Of a DNA stretch of 9,289 nt, positions 1-6,088 are shown one piece after another. Source of the DNA: an uncultured Mailhella sp. (GTDB taxonomy: Bacteria; Desulfobacterota; Desulfovibrionia; Desulfovibrionales; Desulfovibrionaceae); assembly GCA_905192935.1 (NCBI GenBank), contig CAJJMX010000056.1, positions 1 to 9,289 of the forward strand, given 5' to 3'. Made by a program: the position numbers and the translations under genes. Below the pieces are notes generated by a model that was not told where the DNA came from, made no database searches, and worked only from the letters and a program-made list of their open reading frames with translations. The stretch's first letter is position 1, and every line of letters begins with the position of its first letter.

Positions 1-129
1 GAAGTGCTTTCCCATATTTCCGGCAAGATGCGCAAGTTCTACATCCGCATTCTGCCCGGTGACCGCGTGAAGGTCGAGCTTTCGCCCTACGATCTTACCC
101 GCGGACGCATCACCTACCGCATGAAGTAG
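1..129 (+). CDS. infA: Translation initiation factor IF-1, C-terminal part
   Basis: The first base opens a reading frame of 42 residues ending in TAG at 127-129. It contains HISGKMRKFYIRIL followed by GDRVKVELSPYDLTRGRI, the diagnostic second half of the IF-1 OB fold (about 72 residues in the family), so roughly the first 30 residues lie upstream of the window. IF-1 binds the A site of the 30S subunit and helps IF-2 and IF-3 select initiator tRNA. The MKF variant and the TRGRITYRMK ending are, from memory, typical of Desulfovibrio-type IF-1. The next gene begins 1 nt after the stop, so the two are probably co-transcribed from a promoter outside the window. Confidence 0.97.
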   Translation, partial: EVLSHISGKMRKFYIRILPGDRVKVELSPYDLTRGRITYRMK

Positions 130-130
130 G

Positions 131-466
131 ATGGATCCGTCCGTCACGCCTCTGCCGGAGGGGACCGCGTCCGATCCGTCCTGCGGAAAGGGACATGTGC
201 GGCGAAAGCCCGTCCGGCTTCCTGCGGCCGTCACGTCAGAGATGCTGCTGATCCGTATCGCTCCCCGTGATACGGGTCTTTTTCGTTATCTTCTGGAAGG
301 CGGGGGCGCGCATCTGGCCATGCTCACGGTGCTCGATCCCGGAAAGGCGCTGTTCAAGCTGCTTTTTTCTCCGCATCAGCGGGAGGAGCTTCTTGAACTT
401 CTGGAAGGGATGCGGAAGACCGTGCCCTTCGAGATCCGTCCCTGGCCTTTCGACACGAAGAAGTGA
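131..466 (+). CDS. Small DUF4911-like protein of unknown function
   Basis: This is a frame of 111 residues starting with ATG 1 nt after the infA stop and ending in TGA at 464-466. The N-terminal 37 residues are polar, rich in Pro, Arg and Ser, and look unstructured. The folded part begins near residue 38 (MLLIRIAPRDTGLFRYLLEG) and continues with AMLTVLDPGKALFKLLFSPHQREELLELLEGMRK. An ATG at 242 (residue 38) is a plausible alternative start, giving about 74 residues. Neither ATG has a strong ribosome-binding site, so the 131 start would depend on coupling to infA. The pattern (I-AP-D--F-R-LLEG, then SPHQ-EE---L) resembles what I recall of DUF4911, an uncharacterised family of about 80 residues in Desulfovibrio-like bacteria. 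It shows no catalytic motif, signal peptide or membrane segment. No function is proposed. Confidence 0.75.
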   Translation: MDPSVTPLPEGTASDPSCGKGHVRRKPVRLPAAVTSEMLLIRIAPRDTGLFRYLLEGGGAHLAMLTVLDPGKALFKLLFSPHQREELLELLEGMRKTVPFEIRPWPFDTKK

Positions 467-470
467 ACGC

Positions 471-488
471 CGTCCCTTTTTCGGGACG
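471..488 (+). other. Short intergenic hairpin before lemA
   Basis: CGTCCC (471-476) and GGGACG (483-488) form a perfect 6-bp stem with a 6-nt loop (TTTTTC). It lies 4 nt after the stop of the preceding gene and 8 nt before the lemA Shine-Dalgarno. No T tract follows, so it is not an obvious terminator. It could mark an mRNA processing or stability point, or be chance in GC-rich DNA. Confidence 0.4.
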
Positions 489-507
489 TGCCTTTCAAGG
501 AGTGCTC

Positions 508-1074
508 ATGGTCACAGCGGGCATCATCGTCGCCGTCGTCGCCGTTCTTGCAGCGGTGCTCATCGCGCTTTACAACGCCATGGTGCGCGGCCGCAATCTT
601 GCCGAGGAGGCCTGGAGCGGCATAAACGTGCAGCTGAAGCGCAGGCATGATCTCGTGCCTTCGCTCGTGAGCGCGGTACAGGGCTACGCCGTGCATGAAA
701 AGGACGTGCTTTCCGCCGTTTCCCGTGCGCGGGAGGCGGGCATGCAGGCGGCCGGAGGCAGCGCCCGGGACGTGGGCGAGGCGGAAAAGGGCCTCAGCCT
801 TGCGCTCGGCAGGCTCCTTGCCGTGGCCGAAGCGTATCCCGAACTCAAGGCCGACGGGAACTTCCTGCATCTGCAGCAGTCCCTGAGCGCCCTGGAGGAC
901 GACCTTCAGATGGCGCGCCGCTACTACAACGGCACGGTGCGCGATCAGAACAACCGCATCATGCAGTTTCCCGGCAATCTTGTGGCCGGATGGTTCGGCT
1001 TTCACAAAATGGAGTATTTCGAGCTCTCCGACGAGAGCGAGGCGGCCGTGCCTGCGGGGTATCCCGCAAAGTAG
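508..1074 (+). CDS. lemA: LemA family membrane protein
   Basis: I start it at ATG 508 because AAGGAG lies at 497-502, 5 nt upstream; the frame is also open further upstream. The product is 188 residues, the usual LemA size. A single hydrophobic anchor spans residues 3-22 and is followed by the LemA signature: NLAEEAWSGINVQLKRRHDL, then VPSLVSAVQGYAVHEKDVL and a helical bundle. Later conserved positions include FLHLQQSL (119-126), ARRYYNGTVRDQN (136-148) and FPGNLVAGWFGF (154-165). LemA proteins are thought to sit in the inner membrane with a short N-terminus outside and a mostly alpha-helical domain; their biochemical role is unresolved. The gene is 41 nt after the DUF4911-like gene and likely in one transcript with infA, ending at the terminators beyond 1147. 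Confidence 0.95.
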   Translation: MVTAGIIVAVVAVLAAVLIALYNAMVRGRNLAEEAWSGINVQLKRRHDLVPSLVSAVQGYAVHEKDVLSAVSRAREAGMQAAGGSARDVGEAEKGLSLALGRLLAVAEAYPELKADGNFLHLQQSLSALEDDLQMARRYYNGTVRDQNNRIMQFPGNLVAGWFGFHKMEYFELSDESEAAVPAGYPAK

Positions 1075-1088
1075 ACCATGCGCCGCAG

Positions 1089-1128
1089 CGGACAGGTCCG
1101 TTTTGCCGCCGAAGGCGCGGCCTGTCCG
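1089..1128 (+). other. Imperfect hairpin just downstream of lemA
   Basis: CGGACAGG (1089-1096) pairs perfectly with CCTGTCCG (1121-1128). An inner CGCC/GGCG stem (1107-1110 with 1114-1117) can form within the loop. GTCCG also occurs at 1096-1100, so the left arm has a second, sterically tight partner. No T tract follows directly. It is probably a 3'-end structure of the lemA transcript, upstream of the terminator at 1147-1185. Confidence 0.45.
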
Positions 1129-1146
1129 AAAGGAGTGCTGCACAGG

Positions 1147-1185
1147 AAAGAGAGCGCGCCCGAAGAGCGGCGGGCTCTTTTTTTT
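1147..1185 (+). terminator. Intrinsic terminator after lemA
   Basis: AAAGAGAGC (1147-1155) pairs with GCTCTTTTT (1174-1182) with one G-T pair. After a single G/G mismatch, CGCC (1157-1160) pairs with GGCG (1169-1172) around an 8-nt loop. A run of eight T residues (1178-1185) provides the 3' tail. This geometry fits a Rho-independent terminator ending the infA-lemA transcript. Confidence 0.75.
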
Positions 1186-1195
1186 GACGCGCAGG

Positions 1196-1228
1196 AAGGG
1201 GAAGAGGTCCGGGCTTCTTCCCTTTTTT
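1196..1228 (+). terminator. Second, tandem intrinsic terminator
   Basis: AAGGGGAAGA (1196-1205) pairs with TCTTCCCTTT (1216-1225), 10 bp with one G-T pair, around a 10-nt loop. Six T residues (1223-1228) follow. It lies 11 nt after the first terminator, so the two look like a backup pair. The remaining 1229-1338 holds a 10-bp palindrome (GCGGGCCCGC, 1253-1262) but no promoter that I find convincing, although the downstream gene should need one. Confidence 0.6.
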
Positions 1229-1338
1229 GTCCGGGCCGCTTATTTTTGAAGAGCGGGCCCGCCGCAGAAGACGGGGGCTTTGCCGAAACGCGGTGTTTAA
1301 CGCGGGGTTTCAGGACCGGCTCTTCAAAGGGGAACAGC

Positions 1339-3240
1339 ATGAAAAAGTGGCTCATGGCGGCGCTTTTCTGTCTGCTCATGGCGGCGGACGCGCTGGCTGC
1401 GCCCGTGCGGGTGCGCAGTTTCGATTCTGTCGTGGACGTCTTTGGAAACGGCGACATCGTGGTTTCCGAGTCGCTTTCGGTGGACATACCGGCCGAAGGA
1501 GAGTTTCACGGCATCTTCCGCGACATTCCCGTGGTGACGCGCTGGCGTGAGCAGGGGCGCGCCTCCATGCAGGTGCTTGAGGTGCGTCTCGACGGACGGC
1601 CCCTTCCCGCGGACGACGTGACGAGATCCTCCGGCATGGTGCGCGTGTACCAGCGGGACCGGGGAAGCGTGCTCTCTCCGGGCAGGCATGAGTTCTTTCT
1701 CTCCTACCGCATGACCGGACAGACCGGTCTTTTCGAGAACAACGACGAGCTGACCTGGAACGTGACGGGAAGCGGCTGGGAGGAGCCCGTGGAGGACGCG
1801 TCCTGCACGGTGCTCTGTCCTTCGGGCGCGCCCTTCTTCGGTCAGAAGGCCTGGCTCGGCAGGCCCGGGAGCCGGGATTCTTCCGTGAGCATGACGCATG
1901 AAACGAAGGACGGGCGGCTTGTCATGCGCTTTCATGCCGGGCGCGCCGTGCGGCCCGGCGAGGAATTCACCGTGGCCGCGGGCTGGCAGAAGGGCTTCGT
2001 GGTTTTGGACAGGCCCGCGGGCGCGGTGCACGGCACGCTGATCCTCGCGCTTCTCGACGCCGTGCTGCTGCTTTATTTCTTCCTTGCCTGGTTCTTCACG
2101 GGCAGGGATCCGAAAAAGGGCGTCATCGTGCCGCTTTTTCATCCGCCGCACCTTCGTGAAGGAGAAGACGCGGTCATTTCTCCCGCGGCCGCAGGCTTTC
2201 TGATCCACAAGACGGAGGCGACGCCGGGATGCTTCGGCGCGGCGATCCTTTCCCTCTCCGGGCGCGGCTGCTGCCGCATCGAGGGCAACGCGAAGGACGG
2301 CTTCATCCTTGAGCGCGCGGGCGGCACTTCCCCTCATGCCGAGGAGGCGCGTATTCTGGAGCACATGGAGGGCCGCGTGCCCGTGGACCGGGAGCACGGC
2401 GAGATCATTTCCGCCATGCGCCGCGCCATGAGAAGTCAGCTCGTCCGCGACTACGGAAAGATGTGGAAGGGAGCCGGAGGCGGGGGCCTGAAAGGCCTGT
2501 TCGGGTCGGTATGGAGCTTTTTCGGCACGGCGGGAGCCGTGGTGCTGCTTGCGGCCGCGGCCGGATACATCACGGGGGGCGTCGTGCCGGAAAGAGCCGT
2601 GGGCGTTCTTGTGCTCATGCTTTTTCTTTCCCTGCTCTTCCGGAAGTTCTTCCGGGGAGCCGTGCAGCTTTTTAGTTCCGGCCGCTACGGCATCTTTGCC
2701 TTCTTCCTGCTCTTTCAGACGGTCATGCTGGGCTTCATCGGCTTTTTCATCGTCACCTCGTTCAGGGACGCCCTGGACTTTCTTTCTCCCGTGCAGACGG
2801 CGCTTGCAGCTCTCGCGCTTCTCATTCCGCTCGGTTTCTCCGGCATCATGGACGCCCCCACGAAGGAGGCGCGCGCCGTGCTCGACAGGCTGGAAGGTCT
2901 GGCCCTCTACATGCGCATGGCGGAGGGCCCGGCGCTTGCCGCGCTCAATCCTCCGGAAAGGACGCTCGGTCACTATCGCGAACTTCTTCCCTATGCCGTG
3001 GCCTTCGGGCTGGAAAAGGCCTGGGGAGCGCATTTTTCCGCCGTGCTTGCCGCGGCGTCCGCCGGGGAGACGCAGGTCCTGACGCCTTCTCTTGCGGGAG
3101 CGTTCTCTGCCGATGCGGACAGGAGCGCTTCCTCCTTCGACAGCGCGGAGAGCTCCTCTTCGTCCTCGTCGAGCTCCTTCGGCGACGGCGGAGGCGGCGC
3201 GGGCTCTGGGGGCGGAGGCGGCGGGGGAGGCGGCTGCTGA
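1339..3240 (+). CDS. DUF2207 family membrane protein
   Basis: I start it at ATG 1339, which follows AAAGGGGA (1326-1333) and opens with a clean signal peptide (residues 1-20, cleavage near ADALA/APV). The frame is also open upstream to an ATG at 1078, but that start would bury the signal peptide and cross two terminators. The product is 633 residues. The exported part (about 21-232) contains DUF2207-type elements: VDVFGNGDIVVSESLSVDI, HGIFRDIPV and the ELTWNVTGSGWEEP segment. A membrane helix follows at about 233-253, then a cytoplasmic region and a cluster of helices at roughly 390-412, 419-434, 450-472 and 486-502. The end is a run of nine serines (605-613) and a Gly-rich tail finishing in Cys. 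Such tails are common in DUF2207 and TPM-like proteins. The function is unknown; the family often neighbours LemA, which suggests a shared envelope role. Confidence 0.92.
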   Translation: MKKWLMAALFCLLMAADALAAPVRVRSFDSVVDVFGNGDIVVSESLSVDIPAEGEFHGIFRDIPVVTRWREQGRASMQVLEVRLDGRPLPADDVTRSSGMVRVYQRDRGSVLSPGRHEFFLSYRMTGQTGLFENNDELTWNVTGSGWEEPVEDASCTVLCPSGAPFFGQKAWLGRPGSRDSSVSMTHETKDGRLVMRFHAGRAVRPGEEFTVAAGWQKGFVVLDRPAGAVHGTLILALLDAVLLLYFFLAWFFTGRDPKKGVIVPLFHPPHLREGEDAVISPAAAGFLIHKTEATPGCFGAAILSLSGRGCCRIEGNAKDGFILERAGGTSPHAEEARILEHMEGRVPVDREHGEIISAMRRAMRSQLVRDYGKMWKGAGGGGLKGLFGSVWSFFGTAGAVVLLAAAAGYITGGVVPERAVGVLVLMLFLSLLFRKFFRGAVQLFSSGRYGIFAFFLLFQTVMLGFIGFFIVTSFRDALDFLSPVQTALAALALLIPLGFSGIMDAPTKEARAVLDRLEGLALYMRMAEGPALAALNPPERTLGHYRELLPYAVAFGLEKAWGAHFSAVLAAASAGETQVLTPSLAGAFSADADRSASSFDSAESSSSSSSSSFGDGGGGAGSGGGGGGGGGC

Positions 3241-3267
3241 CGAGCGGCCCGGCAGGCGCAAAGCCGT

Positions 3268-3296
3268 TTGCACATCCTTTTTTTTTAGCATAGTGT
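3268..3296 (+). promoter_or_regulatory. Possible sigma70 promoter for the lipoprotein-coaBC operon
   Basis: TTGCAC (3268-3273) is a fair -35 box, followed by a 17-nt spacer containing nine consecutive T residues (3278-3286) and a weak -10 TAGTGT (3291-3296). CATAGT (3289-3294) is a better -10 match, but with 15-nt spacing. The AT-rich gap contrasts with the surrounding GC-rich genes. A weak 5-bp hairpin (GCAAA 3258-3262 with TTTGC 3267-3271), 6 nt before the T tract, could be a poor terminator for the gene upstream. Confidence 0.35.
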
Positions 3297-3311
3297 ACTT
3301 CTGGACATAAA

Positions 3312-3353
3312 GCGGAAAAACAGGTCATTTTCAACGCCTTCTCGTTTTTCCGC
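3312..3353 (+). repeat. Perfect 10-bp inverted repeat in the lipoprotein leader
   Basis: GCGGAAAAAC (3312-3321) and GTTTTTCCGC (3344-3353) are exact reverse complements separated by 22 nt. The repeat lies between the candidate promoter and the ribosome-binding site GGAGG (3374-3378). It could be an RNA stem-loop in the 5' leader that affects stability or translation, or a DNA operator. The long loop and the lack of a T tract argue against a plain terminator. Confidence 0.6.
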
Positions 3354-3386
3354 GCACGTATCTTCCCCCCTTCGGAGGTGTCTTTC

Positions 3387-3953
3387 ATGAAAGCTCGCAT
3401 GATGTTCGCCGGTCTGGCCGCTGCCCTCATGCTTACCGGCTGTTCCAGCATGTCTTCCATCAGCAACCCCTTTGAACAGCCCAGCATCACCGAGACCTAC
3501 ATTTCCCAGTTCCGTGACGTGCCCATCCCGGCGCCCATGAGCACCATTCCCTCCGAAACGCTGGTCACCGTGGGCCCCGACGGCAGCAAGTTCGGTCTGG
3601 AGTCCTTCAGCGGCCGCGTGGACGGCACGTCCCTCGCCAACGTCATGATGCAGAACATGGCCCGTCAGGGCTGGCAGCTGCGCGGCTCCAGCGTGGGCGT
3701 GCGCTCCGTGCAGCTTTACGAGAAGTCCCCGCACTATGCGGCCATCTTCTACCGCGAGGGCGTGGTGAACACCTCCATGGATGTGTGGGTGGTCAACGGC
3801 GTGAACGTGGACATCCTGAGTCTCGTGCCTGAGGTGCACAACAGCGTGAACAGCACGCTTTCCTCCGGCTCGTCGTCCTACTCCGGCTCTTCGTATTCCG
3901 GTTCGGGTTCGTCCTACGGCTCCTCCGGTCAGGTGACCAAACTTTCCGAATAG
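3387..3953 (+). CDS. Small outer-envelope lipoprotein of unknown function
   Basis: The start is ATG 3387, with GGAGG at 3374-3378; an in-frame GTG at 3378 overlaps the ribosome-binding site and is rejected. The 188-residue product has a lipoprotein signal (residues 1-18) and lipobox LTGC with the acylated Cys at 19. The +2 residue is Ser, which favours outer-membrane sorting under the E. coli Lol rule. The core (about 37-150) includes FRDVPIPAPMS, FGLESFSGRVDG, LANVMMQNMARQGWQLRG and VQLYEKSPHYAAIFYREG. This order (DVPIP, then F-G-V, an M-GW-L helix, then a strand ending in -YEK) reminds me of small deltaproteobacterial lipoproteins without known function. The tail (about 153-180) is low-complexity Ser/Gly/Tyr. 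It lies 9 nt before coaBC and is the likely first gene of that operon. Confidence 0.88.
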   Translation: MKARMMFAGLAAALMLTGCSSMSSISNPFEQPSITETYISQFRDVPIPAPMSTIPSETLVTVGPDGSKFGLESFSGRVDGTSLANVMMQNMARQGWQLRGSSVGVRSVQLYEKSPHYAAIFYREGVVNTSMDVWVVNGVNVDILSLVPEVHNSVNSTLSSGSSSYSGSSYSGSGSSYGSSGQVTKLSE

Positions 3954-3962
3954 GATTCCTTC

Positions 3963-5189
3963 ATGGAAAAGCATCTGCTGTTCAAGCGTTTCGCGGACAA
4001 AAGGCTGCATCTCGGCGTCTGCGGTTCCGTGGCGGCCTTCCGTGCCGCCGAGCTCGTGCACCGCTGGCAGGACACGGGCGCCAATGTGAGCGCCACGCTC
4101 ACCGCCGCCGCTCAGAAGTTCATTTCGCCGCTCACCTTCCGGGCGCTCGGCGCCTCTCCGGTGTACGGAGAGATGTTCGGTTCCGAAGAGCCCTTCGAGC
4201 ATCTGGAACCCGGTCAGATCGCCCATGCCATGGTCATAGCTCCGGCCTCGGCCGACATGCTGGCCCGTCTTGCGCACGGCCTTGCGGACGACATGCTCTC
4301 CGCCCAGGCTCTGGCCTTCGACGGGCCCGTGGTGCTGGCTCCGGCCATGAATCCGCGCATGTGGAGAAATCCCGCCACGCAGGCCAACGTGGAAACGCTG
4401 CGTGATCGCGGCTTCATCTTCGTGGGGCCGGACAGCGGCGTGGTGGCCTGCCACGACGAGGGTCAGGGACGGCTTGCCGATCTGCGCATGATCTATCTTG
4501 CCGGACTCAAGGCGCTCACGCCGCAGGACATGGAAGGCAGGACCGTCATGCTCACCATAGGTCCCACGCGCGAGGGCTGGGACGACGTGCGCTTCTGGAC
4601 CAACGGCTCCACGGGGACCATGGGCGCATCCATCGCCGTGGCCGCGTGGCTGCGCGGCGCGGAAGTGCATGCCGTGTGCGGTCCCGTGGATCTGTGGCTT
4701 CCCGACGATCCGGCCTTCCACAGGCACGACGTGACCACCGCCGCTCAGATGCTGGATCGGGCAAGGATGCTCTGGCCTTCGTCGGACGCCGGCGTGTTCA
4801 CCGCCGCCGTGGCGGATTTCAGGCCCGAGCCGCACGGTCCGGGCAAGTTCAAGAAGGACAGGGCGGGCGACGGCTTTACGCTTTCCTTCCTGCCCAATGC
4901 CGACATACTCCGCACCCTTGCCGAAGAGCGCACCGAAGGGCAGGTGGTCGTGGGCTTTGCCGCCGAAAGCGTGCCCGACATGGACGCGCTCGGCCTTGCC
5001 GTGCATCACAAGCTGGAGACCAAGGGCGCGGACATCGTGGTGGGCAACCGCATATCCGACGGCTTCGGCCGCGCGGCCAACCGCGTCTATGTGGCCGACG
5101 CCCAGGGACGCGACGAGGTATGGCCCGACATGCCCAAGCCGCAGGTGGCCTGGAAGCTCATCGACTGGATGCGCACGCTGTTCGTATGA
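3963..5189 (+). CDS. coaBC: Bifunctional phosphopantothenoylcysteine decarboxylase / phosphopantothenate-cysteine ligase
   Basis: This 408-residue protein makes two steps of coenzyme A synthesis: joining 4'-phosphopantothenate and cysteine (CoaB), then decarboxylating the product to 4'-phosphopantetheine (CoaC, FMN-dependent). The N-terminal flavoprotein domain shows GVCGSVAAFRAAELV (18-32), the catalytic His80 in FEHLEPG, IAPASADMLARLA (92-104), the PAMN motif (127-130) and Cys163 in VACHDEGQGR. The CoaB domain begins near 192 with MLTIGPTRE, then TNGSTGTMG (213-221), VCGPV, AAVADFRPEP (281-290) and KFKKD (295-299). The usual S-SGKMG segment reads STGTMG, so the Lys is replaced by Thr. TAGGA at the end of the preceding gene (3951-3955) serves as a ribosome-binding site 7 nt before the ATG. 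The last 4 nt overlap the next gene. Confidence 0.96.
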   Translation: MEKHLLFKRFADKRLHLGVCGSVAAFRAAELVHRWQDTGANVSATLTAAAQKFISPLTFRALGASPVYGEMFGSEEPFEHLEPGQIAHAMVIAPASADMLARLAHGLADDMLSAQALAFDGPVVLAPAMNPRMWRNPATQANVETLRDRGFIFVGPDSGVVACHDEGQGRLADLRMIYLAGLKALTPQDMEGRTVMLTIGPTREGWDDVRFWTNGSTGTMGASIAVAAWLRGAEVHAVCGPVDLWLPDDPAFHRHDVTTAAQMLDRARMLWPSSDAGVFTAAVADFRPEPHGPGKFKKDRAGDGFTLSFLPNADILRTLAEERTEGQVVVGFAAESVPDMDALGLAVHHKLETKGADIVVGNRISDGFGRAANRVYVADAQGRDEVWPDMPKPQVAWKLIDWMRTLFV

Positions 5190-6031
5190 TGATTCCCTCC
5201 GCCATAGCGCGCCCGTGGATCAAGGCGGGACTTTCCGTGCTGCTTGTGGACAGTCCGCAGCGCGTGGCCGAACTTCGCCGGAAAGAGGACGAAGCGGCCC
5301 TTGCGGCGCAGCCTTCTTCGGCGGCCGGGGAGCGTCGGAAGGCTCCGGCGGCGTTTCGTGCGCCCGCGCAGGATCGGCAGGCAGCCGTCCGTGCGCCGGC
5401 ATCGCAGGCCTTTGCCAAAGCCGCGCCTTCTTCGGAGCCTTCGGCGGAGACGCCGTTTCGCGCGGCCCCTCAGGAGCGGCCGGTGCGGCCGCCTTCCCGT
5501 GCCGCGGCCGCCGCGCCTTCCCCGGACGGCGGAGTCCTCGCCACGCCCGGCGCGCTTCCTGTGGAAGAGTGGCCCGCAAGCTGGCTTGCGCTCAAGAACC
5601 GTCGTCCCCTGCCGCCGCGGCCTCTCGTGCTCTGGACCTATACCGGCCTCGGCGAGGATCTCACCGGAAAGCCGGACGAGGTGCGCCGCAGAGTCATCGT
5701 GCGCATGCTCATGGAGCTTCATCATCCGGGCGGAACCCATGTGTTCTGGCCCTGCGGTCTGGCCGGAGAGCACCCGGAAGACGGACCTGCGCTGTTCTGG
5801 TCCGGGGTGAAGCTTCTGAATCCCCGCGTGCTGCTGCTTTTCGGCTCCGATACGAGGGACACGCTTTCCATGCCGAAGAGTCTTCTGCCCTTCTGTCAGG
5901 ACAGGGTGCACGGAAGGCTCGTCATACAGCTTCCGCGCCCGCAGGCCCTTGCGCAGGACGAGGCCTCCTTCAAGCGTGCGCTGGCCTTTTTGTCCCGGCT
6001 TCTGCGCTTCTGCGCGAGACGCCAGGTCTAG
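5186..6031 (+). CDS. Uncharacterised protein with a degenerate UDG-like C-terminal domain
   Basis: The start ATG at 5186 overlaps the coaBC stop (ATGA); a second ATG follows at 5189, and coupling explains the lack of a separate ribosome-binding site. The product has 281 residues. Residues 1-32 are predicted folded (ARPWIKAGLSVLLVDS), 35-130 are an Ala/Pro/Arg/Ser-rich linker likely disordered, and 140-275 form a compact domain. That domain reads VLWTYTGLGEDLTGKPDEVRRR, GGTHVFWPCGL, LLNPRVLLLFGSDTRDTL and VIQLPRPQALAQDEASFKRA. The order and spacing parallel family 4/5 uracil-DNA glycosylases (GEAPGEDE-G-PF, a CRPP block, LLKPK-I--LG--A, then T-HPS-LL). However, the catalytic residues and Fe-S cysteines are absent. 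This resemblance is inference. A non-catalytic binding role is possible, and I name no function. Confidence 0.88.
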   Translation: MMIPSAIARPWIKAGLSVLLVDSPQRVAELRRKEDEAALAAQPSSAAGERRKAPAAFRAPAQDRQAAVRAPASQAFAKAAPSSEPSAETPFRAAPQERPVRPPSRAAAAAPSPDGGVLATPGALPVEEWPASWLALKNRRPLPPRPLVLWTYTGLGEDLTGKPDEVRRRVIVRMLMELHHPGGTHVFWPCGLAGEHPEDGPALFWSGVKLLNPRVLLLFGSDTRDTLSMPKSLLPFCQDRVHGRLVIQLPRPQALAQDEASFKRALAFLSRLLRFCARRQV

Positions 6032-6050
6032 AGACATCTTACATTTCGTG

Positions 6051-6088
6051 AAAAAGCCTTCTCCGTCCGAAACGGGGAAGGCTTTTTT
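6051..6088 (+). terminator. Strong intrinsic terminator of the coaBC operon, possibly bidirectional
   Basis: AAAAAGCCTTCTCCGT (6051-6066) pairs with ACGGGGAAGGCTTTTT (6072-6087): 16 bp with one T-G wobble, a 5-nt loop and a six-T tail (6083-6088). It begins 19 nt after the operon's last stop codon. The A tract on the left arm gives a T tract on the other strand, so it could also stop transcription from the minus-strand gene at 6358-6531. Confidence 0.9.

Noticed and set aside
3258..3286. Terminator for the DUF2207 gene before the nine-T run
   Set aside because: The only stem (GCAAA/TTTGC) is 5 bp and 6 nt from the T tract, too weak to claim; it is mentioned with the promoter instead.
1324..3291. 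Long minus-strand open frame (655 residues) opposite the DUF2207 gene
   Set aside because: It is rich in His/Arg/Gly with no recognisable domain, and it mirrors the third-position GC of a clear plus-strand gene. It is a shadow frame.
3285..5009. Minus-strand open frame (574 residues) opposite the lipoprotein and coaBC
   Set aside because: His/Gly/Arg-rich composition lies antisense to well-supported coding genes, with no domain or ribosome-binding site.
4646..5185. Upstream extension of the UDG-like gene into coaBC
   Set aside because: The frame is open only because of GC-rich shadowing. The extension is Arg/Gly-rich, and the ATG at 5186 overlapping the coaBC stop is the natural start.
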